Shown piece after piece: positions 41,506-51,924 of a stretch of 64,000 nt of DNA. How positions within the stretch are numbered: position 1 is the stretch's first letter; each line of letters opens with the position of its first letter. This DNA is from Patiria pectinifera (taxonomy: Eukaryota > Echinodermata > Asteroidea > Valvatida > Asterinidae): positions 14,472,863-14,536,862 of the forward strand of contig CM057135.1 of NCBI GenBank assembly GCA_029964075.1, in the 5' to 3' direction. A program made the translations under genes and the position numbers. Under the pieces are notes generated by a model. The model was not told the DNA's origin and did no database searches. It saw only the letters and a list, made by a program, of their open reading frames with translations.

Positions 41506-42777
41506 TTAACTTAACAGAGATTTAAAATTTCCGTCTTCTAAGTTCAATTGAGCATCCATGACCAAAAAGACGTACATCGTGAGGTCACCTTGACTTTCGG
41601 CTTCTCTGTTAAATTGAATGTTGATGCCTCCTCCGTCTCCGAGTTTCCTACCGGATCCGTGAGCGGAATTGTCGTCGTTACTTCTCAAATCGAGCCACAG
41701 ACCGTACTTGTCTTTTAGGTAGTCTCCGAGGTCAAAACCCGTCAAATTTAAGTCTTTAGCTACTCCGCGCCCGCTTTCGATATCCCTGTCTCCAAAGAAC
41801 TTGTTGATTTTATTCCAGTGTTGATACTGAAACATTCCTTGACTGTAGAGTTGATTGGGTTTACCTTCTACGGTCACCGATGTTTTGGTTATTTTTGGAT
41901 TGTAAAATCGCAGCGGATTTTTGACCGCGGGATCTTTAAACAAAAACAAAATACCCTTGAGACTCCTGATGGGTTGATTGACGCTGACGTTCCAAAGCGT
42001 GTCCGATTTGTTGACGGATCTAACTTCTAGCGAGTGGATTTTATCAAACAGATATTGCATTAACCCCTTGTGTTTATTCCTGATGGTGATAGCTAGGTCT
42101 CTGTTGGTCACCACTTCGTAATCGAGAGACAAGTCTGAAATAGAATACATCGCCGCCGTATCTGAACTGTTGACTACTTTTTCGTGATCGTTAAACTTTA
42201 TCTTGTACGTCAGAGGTTGTTTTAAACCGCTGGGGTAAAAAGGGTGATGCGAAGTCAGTATGTCAATGTCTAGGGGAATACAATATCTGTTACCATAGGC
42301 ATCCGCGATAGCTTGATCCTTACCGTTGTTGGCGCCCGCGTTAGCATCTTCAGCCCCAGTTCTTAGTTTAGACACGTTTTCTTTTTCTATGCCCGAGTAC
42401 GCCATGTTTCGAGTTGTCGAGCTGTTTAGCCAATTGTCTTTAAAGTTGTGATACACGTCGGCGTGACGACGATAACTCACAATTTCGTGACCTTGAAGCC
42501 TGACGCTGATTTCGCTGACTAAATTTCTGGCCAAATTTTCAAAAATGGTTCTATTGTTGTCGCTTCCACCTTCGAGTTCTAAATTGAAAGCTAGTTTACA
42601 AGTGCCGGGTACGATCACGTCGTCTACACCCAATCGAGGAAACTTGACCCTTAGCGTTTGCCCCGCCGATATACTACTGGGATTGTGGGTAATGACCACC
42701 TCTTTTCTCTCACCCTTGATAGATCTGGGTATTTTTAATAGTCTGCTGGGATTGAGCTTTTTTCCATACGCATTCAT
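41506..42777 (-). CDS. Major capsid protein of element 2 (double jelly-roll type)
   Basis: 423 aa, one intact frame. N-terminal strands AGQTLRVKFPRLGVDDVIVP and LAFNLELEG, then ENLARNLVSEISVRLQGHEI, a GNRYCIPLDIDILTSHHPFY block and KIKFNDHEKVV. These blocks are typical of capsid proteins in this second lineage and differ from the capsid at 19850. It remains open while its neighbours are broken, perhaps by chance. The stop TAA is followed one base later by the ATPase ATG. Confidence 0.85.
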   Translation of the reverse strand: MNAYGKKLNPSRLLKIPRSIKGERKEVVITHNPSSISAGQTLRVKFPRLGVDDVIVPGTCKLAFNLELEGGSDNNRTIFENLARNLVSEISVRLQGHEIVSYRRHADVYHNFKDNWLNSSTTRNMAYSGIEKENVSKLRTGAEDANAGANNGKDQAIADAYGNRYCIPLDIDILTSHHPFYPSGLKQPLTYKIKFNDHEKVVNSSDTAAMYSISDLSLDYEVVTNRDLAITIRNKHKGLMQYLFDKIHSLEVRSVNKSDTLWNVSVNQPIRSLKGILFLFKDPAVKNPLRFYNPKITKTSVTVEGKPNQLYSQGMFQYQHWNKINKFFGDRDIESGRGVAKDLNLTGFDLGDYLKDKYGLWLDLRSNDDNSAHGSGRKLGDGGGINIQFNREAESQGDLTMYVFLVMDAQLNLEDGNFKSLLS

Positions 42778-42793
42778 TTTATTTATACGAGTT

Positions 42794-43222
42794 TTAAATA
42801 TAAAGGTATCTGTAAGCCGAGAAGCCCACCAATAGCGTTCCTCCCGCGATAAACACCAGTTCTTTTTCTATTTGTTGGTCTCTAGGCTCGTAAAAATCTT
42901 CGAGTTTGGGTTCGTGTTGCAGTCCTACGGGTAGTTCGGTAGATTGTCCACTCACCTCGTTGTAGTAACGCAACGCTCGGTCTACGTTAGAAAATGTTTC
43001 TTTAGAAGCATTTTGTTTTCTGATACGTTCGTTTAGAAAATCTAGATATTTCGTTCGTTCTCGTTGCCACTTATCTTTGGCGGCTGAGAGTTGTTCTATC
43101 GCTAAATCGTGTCTCTTACGCTCCTCGTCACTCTGTTTCAGATTTGAAAATAAAAAGTTTGAACCAGTAAAAGCTAAGGCGTTGACGATCGCACCTCCTA
43201 ACATCATAGCAACGCTAGCCAT
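42794..43222 (-). CDS. Conserved protein with terminal hydrophobic segments and coiled coil
   Basis: 142 aa. Hydrophobic start (MASVAMMLGGAIVNALAFTG), a charged helical middle (DEERKRHDLAIEQLSAAKDK), then PKLEDFYEPRDQQIEKELVF and a C-terminal hydrophobic helix. A regular companion of the capsid gene in related elements. Probably structural. Intact. Confidence 0.6.
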   Translation of the reverse strand: MASVAMMLGGAIVNALAFTGSNFLFSNLKQSDEERKRHDLAIEQLSAAKDKWQRERTKYLDFLNERIRKQNASKETFSNVDRALRYYNEVSGQSTELPVGLQHEPKLEDFYEPRDQQIEKELVFIAGGTLLVGFSAYRYLYI

Positions 43223-43256
43223 ATTATTATTATAAACGTCTTTTATATTAAATAAT

Positions 43257-43413
43257 ATGCAAACATTATCTAAACTGTATTATAGCCCGAGCGGTTATTG
43301 GAGAGGTGAAAGCGCCGTCGACCATTTACACGATAAAACCAAAATCGGTAAAAAGGTAATCAGAGATTGGCTTAAAAAAACATGTGATATGGCAAATTTA
43401 TCTACCGGGTCCT
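43257..43413 (+). pseudogene. Element 2 integrase, 5' part (before the inserted transposon)
   Basis: ATG 43257 with LYYSPSGYWRGESAVDHLHD, the N-terminal helical region of this integrase class. A one-base shift lies near 43385. Coding resemblance runs up to the TCCT at 43410-43413, where the RAG1-like transposon begins. The rest of the gene resumes at 51078. Confidence 0.75.
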
Positions 43414-43414
43414 C

Positions 43415-44122
43415 ACGGCAGTTCCACATTGCATAGCGCGCACGTAAAAAAAGGGTCTGTAATGTGTTGGTTCGGGTTTTGTTAACTCCAATGATGGATT
43501 ATGATGCCCGTGACGTCACACAACACGGCGCCTTACATGTACCGAGAAAAGGCGTATATGTTTCGTCCCAATAATTGTCAAAATAAGACACTTTAAGGAT
43601 ACCCTTTACAAAAATTAATGACAGACACCAACTTGGAGTGATGTTTTCTTTAAGAAATGAATGAAAAAAGGGCTATAATATACATCCAATTATTCATTTC
43701 GGGGAATTTTCGCTAAAGTTTTTGCCGTGCGCGGTGAATTTTGTTCGAGCAGCGAGGACTTTCAAAAATCCTTACAGAAAAGTAAAAACACATTTTCACA
43801 AGAAATCTTAATGCTTATTTGATAAATATATAAATAAACTAAACAATACATACTTGTTCTTTGTTGGGTCGACAGTTTTAATTGAAATACAGACGCTGAA
43901 AGTAACGCTTCATTTCCCGTACTTCGCGGAGAATTTGGACTGCTGGATCGCTGGTTCACGGTTTAGCATGCCACTTGTACATACAAACTGGCGCGCGGGT
44001 ACCAGGTGGCCTAGCGACTTTCGCGCGGTACTCAAATTTGTTGACATACATGTACATATGTATTGGAGGGTTCGGTTTATGAAAAATAAAACAGTTAACC
44101 CTCATTTGTCATTTACTTCATT
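43415..44122 (+). promoter_or_regulatory. 5' non-coding region of the RAG1-like transposon
   Basis: About 700 bp with no ORF; contains TGACGTCA at about 43509 and AT-rich stretches. Presumed promoter by position. Confidence 0.35.
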
Positions 44123-47100
44123 ATGAGTTTCCGATTTCATGAAATATCGCTGGGGAAAATCTGTAGAATTTGTACCGAAAGGCTTCATCCGAGAGTAGTA
44201 AAACAGAAACGAAAACCACTTTCCTGCAGCAGTGCTCGCAAAGAAATAGCGCATGTATTTGGAGTCAGTACGTGGAACGATAGACCCGACCAGCATCCAG
44301 CCTTCCTGTGTGAGAGGTGTTCAAGAAACATCAGACACTTTACTGGAGGCACCCGGGATATCGATGTCGACAAATTGCTCGTGAACCAGAAAATACAATC
44401 CGAGTGGCCTCCCCACAAACGAACAGGTGAATGCTTTGTGTGTGAGCTTGCTACTAAACAGGGGAAAGGGGGTAGAGGCAGAGGCCGCAAAATAAGACGG
44501 TTGTATACTTCAGGGGCTTCTTGTGAAACGGTGCAAGCGACACTATCCCCATTCAGCTACACAGATGCCAACATTTTTGAGCATTTGGACGGAGTATCAA
44601 GTAGGCCTAGCGTACAAGTGCCTACAAGTTTGGACTTGCTAAATGACAGGGGAGAGGGGAGTATTTTTGTCTGCGCAATATGCCAGTGCATCTTAAGCCA
44701 ACCCAGTGTGCAAACACCTTGCGAGCACAATTTTTGTGCAGTCTGTCTCACAGAATATTTCCAACATTCGAAGAGCCCATCTGTGAAGTGCCCAGTATGT
44801 AATAACATGATCAGTTATGGGCAAATCACAAGAAGTCCACGTGTATTAACTGTACAGCTAGACAACGTGCTGGTCACTAGCTGCAAGTGTCAAACACTTG
44901 GGAAATTGGAACGGATCATCAGTCACGCATGTGAGCCAACCCATCAACAAACTCCCAAATTCAAAATAGTTCGGGCTGCAAAATCGCCATCGAAACAAGA
45001 AACAGACACAGAGAGGCCAAAAATAAGTTCAGCAGCCAAAATTCTCCAAGACTTGGCTAATCAGTATCACCATGGAGACCCTATACCCCCTATTGTGGAG
45101 GATGTAGCCGACAAGTGGATTTGGCTGAAGCTGAAACGCGACAATAATGTAGCAGCTATCAAAACTGGTGGTCGGGTAAGACTTTGTTTTGGCAACAAAT
45201 CAGGTGTTTACATTAATGTCTACCAATTAAAATACTTCTATACAATGGATAGTAAAACTCACAACAACCATTTCTCACTATCATTTATTTTTAAACAAGA
45301 AAATGGCATTTCTCTGGAAATCGGGAATACTTTAAATTTCTTAAACTGTACATTAAAAAAATATATTACTGTCTTTACATACATAAACATGTTAAAATCA
45401 CAAGCAGCTCTAAAACTATGGCTATAGAATGCATAATTTAAGTGCATTTCAGAACATATCATAATTCAGGTTCATTTCTTTGTTGACAGCCTGCATACAT
45501 ACAGCGACAAGTTATGTCTGAGAAACCATCTACTACATCTCCTGAAGCAGGCAAACACAGCCGTCAATTGACAACAGAAGAGTCGATCATAATGATGCGA
45601 GACTGCAAACTTGCATGGAATCAGCTAAGGAAGTTAAGAAGGTGAAGTTTAAGTCTTGTTCAATATAATCAAAAATATGAATTAGGGATGGTGCTGCTTT
45701 TCAATTGACCACTTTAAATTCAGTTGTGGTGATTGCAATTCAAATATTGGAAGTTTGCTTTAAAAATGACAGATACATGAACGACAAGAACAACATCCCA
45801 TCTGAGCGAGCATTGAGGACGCAACAGAAACTGCTGCTCAAGGATTACCTTCAAGGCGAGATGACTGACCTTGTTTTCAACAGCGAAAAAGCTGAGGGGA
45901 TTAAGGGTTTCACAACTAGATCTGTGCCATTTGCATTTGTTGGAGACCTCACAGAGATGGTATTAGATTACTTGGATCGACACCAAAGGTGAGAGTTTAC
46001 AAATAACTCTGCACATTTATGCCAGACACTTTAGTCTTTCATGATAAAATATTACATGTACGTGTATCCGAGTAATACTTTTAACTTCTCTTTCCAAAGA
46101 AATGACACCTTGACTTGGCATCAAGGAGTTATTCCTGAAGATGAGGTATGGGTGAAGGTGGGAGGGGACAAGGGCGGTTCGTCGTTCAAGATGGCCTTCC
46201 AGATTGCAAACGTCGAACATCCAAACTCCCTGTGTAACACGGTGGTGTTTGCATGCTTCGAAGCGAAGGATTCTCTTGCAAACATCCTACGGGTCCTTCC
46301 ACCAATCTTCCAACAAATCGCGAAGATGGGATCTGCGAAGTGGCAGTAAGCAGGTTTTACTTTCTATATAAATGGTGGCATAAAAAAAAGAAGATAAGAG
46401 TTATAGAAACATACACAGCCGCATCATATTCAGGTTGTGGTCCCTGCCAAGTGCCAACATCCGCCACACATACATGTACATATAACAATAACTATTTTAA
46501 AATTTTCCATTTTTTTTCCAATTTCTAGAGAGAAGTCGATTCGTTTGTTTTGCTTCGGCGACTACGAGTTACTGACCAAGTTATATGGCATATGTGGATG
46601 CAATGGTAAGGTTTCACAAGAGACATCAAGATGTAATATAGCCCATATTTTATTACCAAAGATATAAATTGTATGATGAACTCCCCAGATGCTTGAATGT
46701 TGAAGGCATTCATCACTTCCAGATTTGAGGTGTGATGTGGTTGTTCATTTGCACTGCTTGTCAGAAGCAAATCTGTGGAATACAACAACTTCACATTATT
46801 AGAAATTATAACGCCAACATTTATATCTTGCAGCTCGCTACTGCTGCTTGTATTGCACAGCTACCAAAGCCGAATGCAGGAGCCTCGATCCGAGAGAGGG
46901 GCATATCCCTCACGTACAATGCAAACCATCGAGGACAATTACCAACGCTTTGTACAAGATGGAGGGCTCCAGTAAAGAGCAAAGGATGTCTCAAACAGCA
47001 TCGTCCATCGACCACTTATGCCTGTTGAGATCAGCCATGTAGGTTCTTGCATAGCTAAATAGGATTTTTGTAAGAGAATATACTTAGAACATTGAACTGT

Positions 47101-49028
47101 TTGATGTGTCGTCCTGCCAACACTTCACATATCGCTTGGCGTATACAAGAAGTTATTCGATGCCTTCGAAAGTGCATGTCACGGAATCGACTAGCCCCAT
47201 AAATGTGGCCTATTTACTGGACTGCCTCCGTAAACATAGGCCACACACCGACCATGTACAAAAACGTGTCGACGGAGCCAAATTTTGATTTTCACATTTA
47301 GGCTTACTTTGTAGGTTTTTTTGCTTTAGAAGCATTCTCACCCTCTATATAGGCTAATCAGAAAGTGCTGCCTTTTTCAGATGTCCATTTTTCGTGAAAT
47401 TTCCAGATTCATTTTTACACGTTTTCGTATCAAAATTTCAACATGAAATTTCACAAAAATTAGACATCTGAAAAAGGCAGCACTTTCTGATTAGCCTATA
47501 TAGAGGGTGAGAATGCTTCTAAAGCAAAAAAAACCTACAAAGTAAGCCTAAATGTGAAAATCAAAATTTGGCTCCGTCGACACGTTTTTGTACATGGTCG
47601 GTGTGTGGCCTATGTTTACGGAGGCAGTCCAGTAAATAGGCCACATTTTGGGGCTAGGGATCGACATGCAGTTGTTCCAGCTCCGTGTCGCTGCGGATGA
47701 CACGGAGCAGGGGAACAACTTCGAATCCCGCATCAACAACGAAAGCAGGCGCCAACAGCAGATCCAGAAAGACCTGGAGGAGAAGCGTGCCGAGCTCAGT
47801 GATATAGAGGATGAGCTCCCTTTGCACGTTCTACGTACTGCTGCGGCAAATATGGACGACGCGTTCCTCGAAATAGCAAACAAGGCCTTCAAACTCCGCG
47901 ATGAAATATCAAAATTGGTAATTACATTTATAACAGCATTATAAAAATCATACCCTTCACTTAATTATATTTAACGGAAATGTCTAGTTTTTACATTACC
48001 ATGCCGTGTCATTTTCAACAGGAGAGAGAAGCTGAAACAGTGCAACTTCCATTTGCCACTGGACCTGTTGCAAGCTCTCCGGAGATCGTCCTTCAGCGAC
48101 ATCGAGTGCAGAGACAGGCTTATCATGGCAAGGCTTTTGTCGGAAATCATGTCCACAAGTGCTGCGAGGTAAACATAAAGTTGCATATTCTTAAACTTGG
48201 TACACAACATTTTTGTAAACAAAATACAAGAGCAACATATGCTACGCAGGTATGTCACGGCTGGAAAAAAAAATGCAAGGAAATAGTAAATCACCATTTC
48301 CTTTTTTGTTATGTTTAACAGCCCTCCATTATAAAAGCACTTACTGCAGTTCCCCTTGAGATGGTCGACAAAAGCCTGACTGACGACATCCCCTTGGCAG
48401 CACATGACAGACTGCGACGTGAAGCTGCTCAAATTGGAGTAAACTTCCAGGAGCTTTTCTTCAAGTTTGCCGATGTTCACAAGGGTATAAACCACACATC
48501 TGCGGTCACACAAGATCAAATTCATCGCATTGGTATGTACATAATTCAAACAAAATTGTTTTGACTTGAAATAGAAAAATAAAAACACATACAAAGATAT
48601 GCAGCATTCAACATATCTTAATGTTGTAACTGTAGTGAACCCTTTCCCACTGCAGACCCCCCCCCCCCCGAATTATAACAGTACAAATATTTTATGTCGA
48701 CCCTGTTTCAACAGATACATGCATCCGGGACTTGATGGCAGCATACAGGCGACTGATCCCAGCCCAAATAACACCCAAACTGCACCTGCTGGAGGACCAT
48801 GCCGTAGAACAGTTACAAAGATTCAGTGTGGGCTTTGGTCTGTTGAACGAACAAGGCGGGGAACTAATACATTCGGAGTTCAACCGTACCGGCAGGGTAG
48901 TCCAGGGAATGCAGGGAGAACTTGCCAAACTCATGGCCATCATGCGCCGCCATCATGTCGCCACCACGCCAGAAATAGGAAGAAAGCTGCATGTACCAAA
49001 ATATGAAAGCACAACAAGGAAACTATAA
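44123..49028 (+). pseudogene. RAG1-like transposase: RING N-terminus plus DDE-like core, about 10 exons
   Basis: Exons by GT-AG signs and frame: 44123-45175, 45490-45641, 45773-45988, 46100-46345, 46529-46605, 46834-47038, about 47100-47191 continuing at 47660-47917, 48022-48168, 48322-48532, 48715-49028. Exon 1 has two Cys pairs (ICRICTERL, CERCSRNIRHF) and a C3HC4 RING (CAIC, CEHNFCAVC, CPVC) followed by a Cys/His pair, as in the RAG1 N-terminal region. The core has Asp in GGDKGG (46167), Asp in FCFGDYELL (46560) followed by a CxxC pair (CLYC), and Glu in IHSEFN (48876). It would cut and join element ends. Disrupted by a MITE at 47192; the boundary before 47100 is unresolved. Confidence 0.78.
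47192..47659. mobile_element. Palindromic MITE inside a transposase exon
   Basis: Two inverted arms of about 200 bp or more around a central loop of 60-80 bp. Arms begin TAGCCCCA and contain GTGGCCTATTTACTGGACTG and GACGGAGCCAAATTTTGATT. Flanked by ATCGAC at 47186-47191 and 47660-47665. Coding sequence of the host gene is contiguous across the site when the insert and one ATCGAC copy are set aside. No ORF. Confidence 0.88.
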
Positions 49029-51077
49029 ATAGAAGTAGTTACTAGAGTAGTCCAACCATCGTCTATGCCAACAAAGTTAGTTAATTTATTACAGTTAACG
49101 CCTGACCTTGCCAAAAGTAATTACTGTGTAACTGAGGGGGGGGGGGGTAGGTTTATTTTTACATGAACTGGTTTAATGTTATTAAAACTATTACCTTTGC
49201 GCAAGGCGGGTGGATTTGCCATAATGTTATAATTTGCCACATCTTAATGTATTATGTGCATGTACATGTACATAACATGTACATGTATATGCATCAAAAC
49301 ATGTATGCATCCATACATGTGCATGTACAAAATGTACACGCGACATGACGTAACACATCAGAAGAAATGTAGGCTCCACACATCTACTACCGGTACTGTA
49401 TATGTTAACGTGTTTTGTTTTGTACATACATGTAGATGTATTTCAGCACGTATGGCGTTGTACGCCAAGTGTGCATGTCAAAAATTGTCATGTCAAAACA
49501 GACTTGTATTTAAATCATCAAGAATCGAGTCAGAGTCATTGCTCCCGAGTCTGAGTGCCAAGTCATGTGGGGCGAATCTGAGTCCGAGTCGCGTCCAAGT
49601 CATGTTTAATATTGAAAATAAATTTGGGAGGTAGGCCTACTACTGTACATGTAGTAGTAAATCTCACAGTATATAAATGCTTCCAATATTTTCACAGCCA
49701 CTCTCTAATAAATACATGTACATGTACATGCAGGCAAGCCAGTGTTTGGAAATGAATATCGTACCGAACACTATCAAGCTTGCATGATTTACCCAATATT
49801 GAGTGAAGACGATGGGGTTCATGTTTTTGATATTGATTTTCAAAATCGCTACACAATGTATGTAATGATATTGTTGAAAGAGATATTTAATAAGTGATTT
49901 GTTATGTGAATTAAGTCCCACTTCGGCGTTATGCAGGTCAAGTCTCCCAGTTGAAATCTTTATACTCAAAAGTCTGAGTCTTTATTTCGAGTCTGAGTCC
50001 AGGTCTATCTAAAATAGGGTCTAGTAGTATGATGTATTTTAATGTTGGCCTAGGGCAAGGCCTAAATAAAATGCACCACTTTTAGTAAATCGACACATGG
50101 AAAATTGTGCAGTTACTTTTGAAAAATCAGACTAGTGATTGTATTGAATAAATTTGCATTGACTCTTTGATAGCAAATGTTCAGTTGGTTACGATTTTTT
50201 TTCTGGGCAGTATTATGTATAACTGTGACATGTTCATACATACACGAGTCGTTGTGTAGTTTCAAAATACGTGCATTCGGGGATCAGTCAATGCGCCTAC
50301 CCTACGACTGTTTTATGTATGATAAAATGTCCGTGTACAGGCGTTGAAAAAACTTGAGTGGGTCGCCTATGCTTGCCTTCCTCCATGGCATTTCAAAACG
50401 TATGATTACAAAAATTGCTTCCTAGTACAAAAGATACATTACCTGTGTACTCACCTTAGAGATTCCCGTCGGAAACCCTCAAATCGTGCCAAACACCGCC
50501 ACCCAAATACTGTCTCGGCCGTGACGCGCATGCAGACATGGCGGTCATGGCGGCGGTTCTCGACGGACTCCTGTTTATGTACCCTAAAGTTTGGCTGAAA
50601 TTTCACGAAAGCGACTTGTCCCAGTGCTGTCGTCCACATTAATGTGAACAACGATTACTCATTAATTCATATATCGACCAAAATATGATGCTTTATGAAA
50701 AATGATGCTTTATTCGTAGCTGAAATGACAACATGAAACTACAAAATCATACCGAACGCGAATAACACGAGCTCATGTCGCGTACGTAAAAGCATGCTAG
50801 TCAGAAATTGTGCACAAAGGATGGGGAGAGTCGATTGCACATAGCTTCATTGATGCTTATCGAAGCCTTATTTGGTAGCTTTTGCATATTCATGTCCTCA
50901 AACCAATCATATTTTACATTATCCGCGGGGTATTTAAATCCACCAACGCAAAGAAAGGATCTTCGCGCGGGCATGCATTATGCATCGCGCTCTGTTGTGA
51001 AGCGTCGTCACGTGACTTTACCACTAACTATAACTCGCCAAAAGAGGGCGTACTTTTTAATCAGTGAAACTGCCGTG
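49029..51077. other. 3' non-coding part of the RAG1-like transposon
   Basis: No gene recognised. Holds an ACATGTACATGT-type simple repeat (49256-49335), GAGTCTGAGTCC-type repeats (49510-49600 and 49960-50010) and AT-rich sequence, ending in the right terminal repeat at 51064-51077. Confidence 0.55.
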
Positions 51078-51924
51078 TCCTGCGTATGTACCCAGGCCTG
51101 CGAGTACTTCGCGAGAGTTTGAAACACCAAACGACTTCCACCAAATGGATGTGCTATACCTACCCTATGATAAAGTAAAACGCAAGACTTATAAATACGC
51201 ATTGACGGTTGTCGACGTTGCGAGTCGATACCACGAAGCAGAACCTTTGGTTTCTAAAACGGCGGATTCCACCCAGGGTGCTATCGTCAAAATTTACGCG
51301 AGATCGCCTTTGAGTTACCCTAAAACGTTGAGAGTAGACGCCGGTACCGAATTGAAAGGCGCTTTTAAAAAATGGATGGCCTCTAAAAACGTCAAGATTA
51401 TCGTCGGCGAACCCGGAAACCACCGATCGGAGGGTATCGTAGAAAGATTTAATCGAACGCTAGCCGAGAGACTGTTTGGTCATCAGTACGCTCAAGAAAT
51501 GTTAAATCCCGAGAGTAGAAACGCGCAATGGGTCGAGCGATTGCCCAGCGTGATCAAAGCTATAAACGATGAAACGACGAGATTAATAGCTAAGGCGCCG
51601 TCAGAGGCGGTTAAACTAGAACAGGTCCGGCAATCGCCGGCTAACCCCGTTAAAACAAAAGAGCAGAATTTACCACAAGACGCTATGGTTAGATATTTAT
51701 ATTACACAGGCGAGCAAGAGGGGGGTACTGCGAGAAGAGCCAAAGATCCCATTTGGAGCGTAGACATCTTCAACTTTGAAAAAAGAACGAGTCAATTTAA
51801 AATGATTAAGGGTAAAAAAGTCACGACGGGTCCTACTCTTTATTACCTGCAAGACGGCCCAAAAAGGAGTTTTGTGAGACAAGAGCTTCAAGTCGTACCC
51901 GAGGGCACGCAATTACCGCCGTAG
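51078..51924 (+). pseudogene. Element 2 integrase, 3' part with catalytic core
   Basis: Retroviral-type integrase core with Asp in FHQMDVLYLPYDK, Asp in TLRVDAGTELKG and Glu in EGIVERFNRTLAERL. Asp and Glu are spaced as in Polinton integrases. It resumes immediately after the TCCT duplication and stays open to TAG 51924. The C-terminal region (KRSFVRQELQVVPEG) is basic. Its last 37 bases overlap the antisense end of the polymerase gene. Confidence 0.88.

Larger units (their letters stand above)
43414..51077 (+). mobile_element. 7.66-kb transposon encoding a RAG1-like protein
   Basis: Ends are CACGGCAGTTCCAC (left) and, inverted, CACGGCAGTTTCAC (right), 14-bp imperfect terminal repeats. The target duplication is TCCT (43410-43413 and 51078-51081). 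It sits inside the element 2 integrase, whose two halves fall into register without it. It encodes one multi-exon gene (44123-49028). Resembles the N-RAG-TP type elements reported from molluscs and other invertebrates, but the superfamily is not certain. Confidence 0.88.

Noticed and set aside
46775..47042. Independent short ORFs around 46.8-47.0 kb
   Set aside because: They are alternate frames of exon 6 of the RAG1-like transposase, whose CxxC-bearing frame joins properly to exon 5.
49256..49340. Regulatory array of ACATGTACATGT words
   Set aside because: Looks like a simple-sequence repeat within transposon non-coding DNA; no adjacent promoter or conserved spacing.
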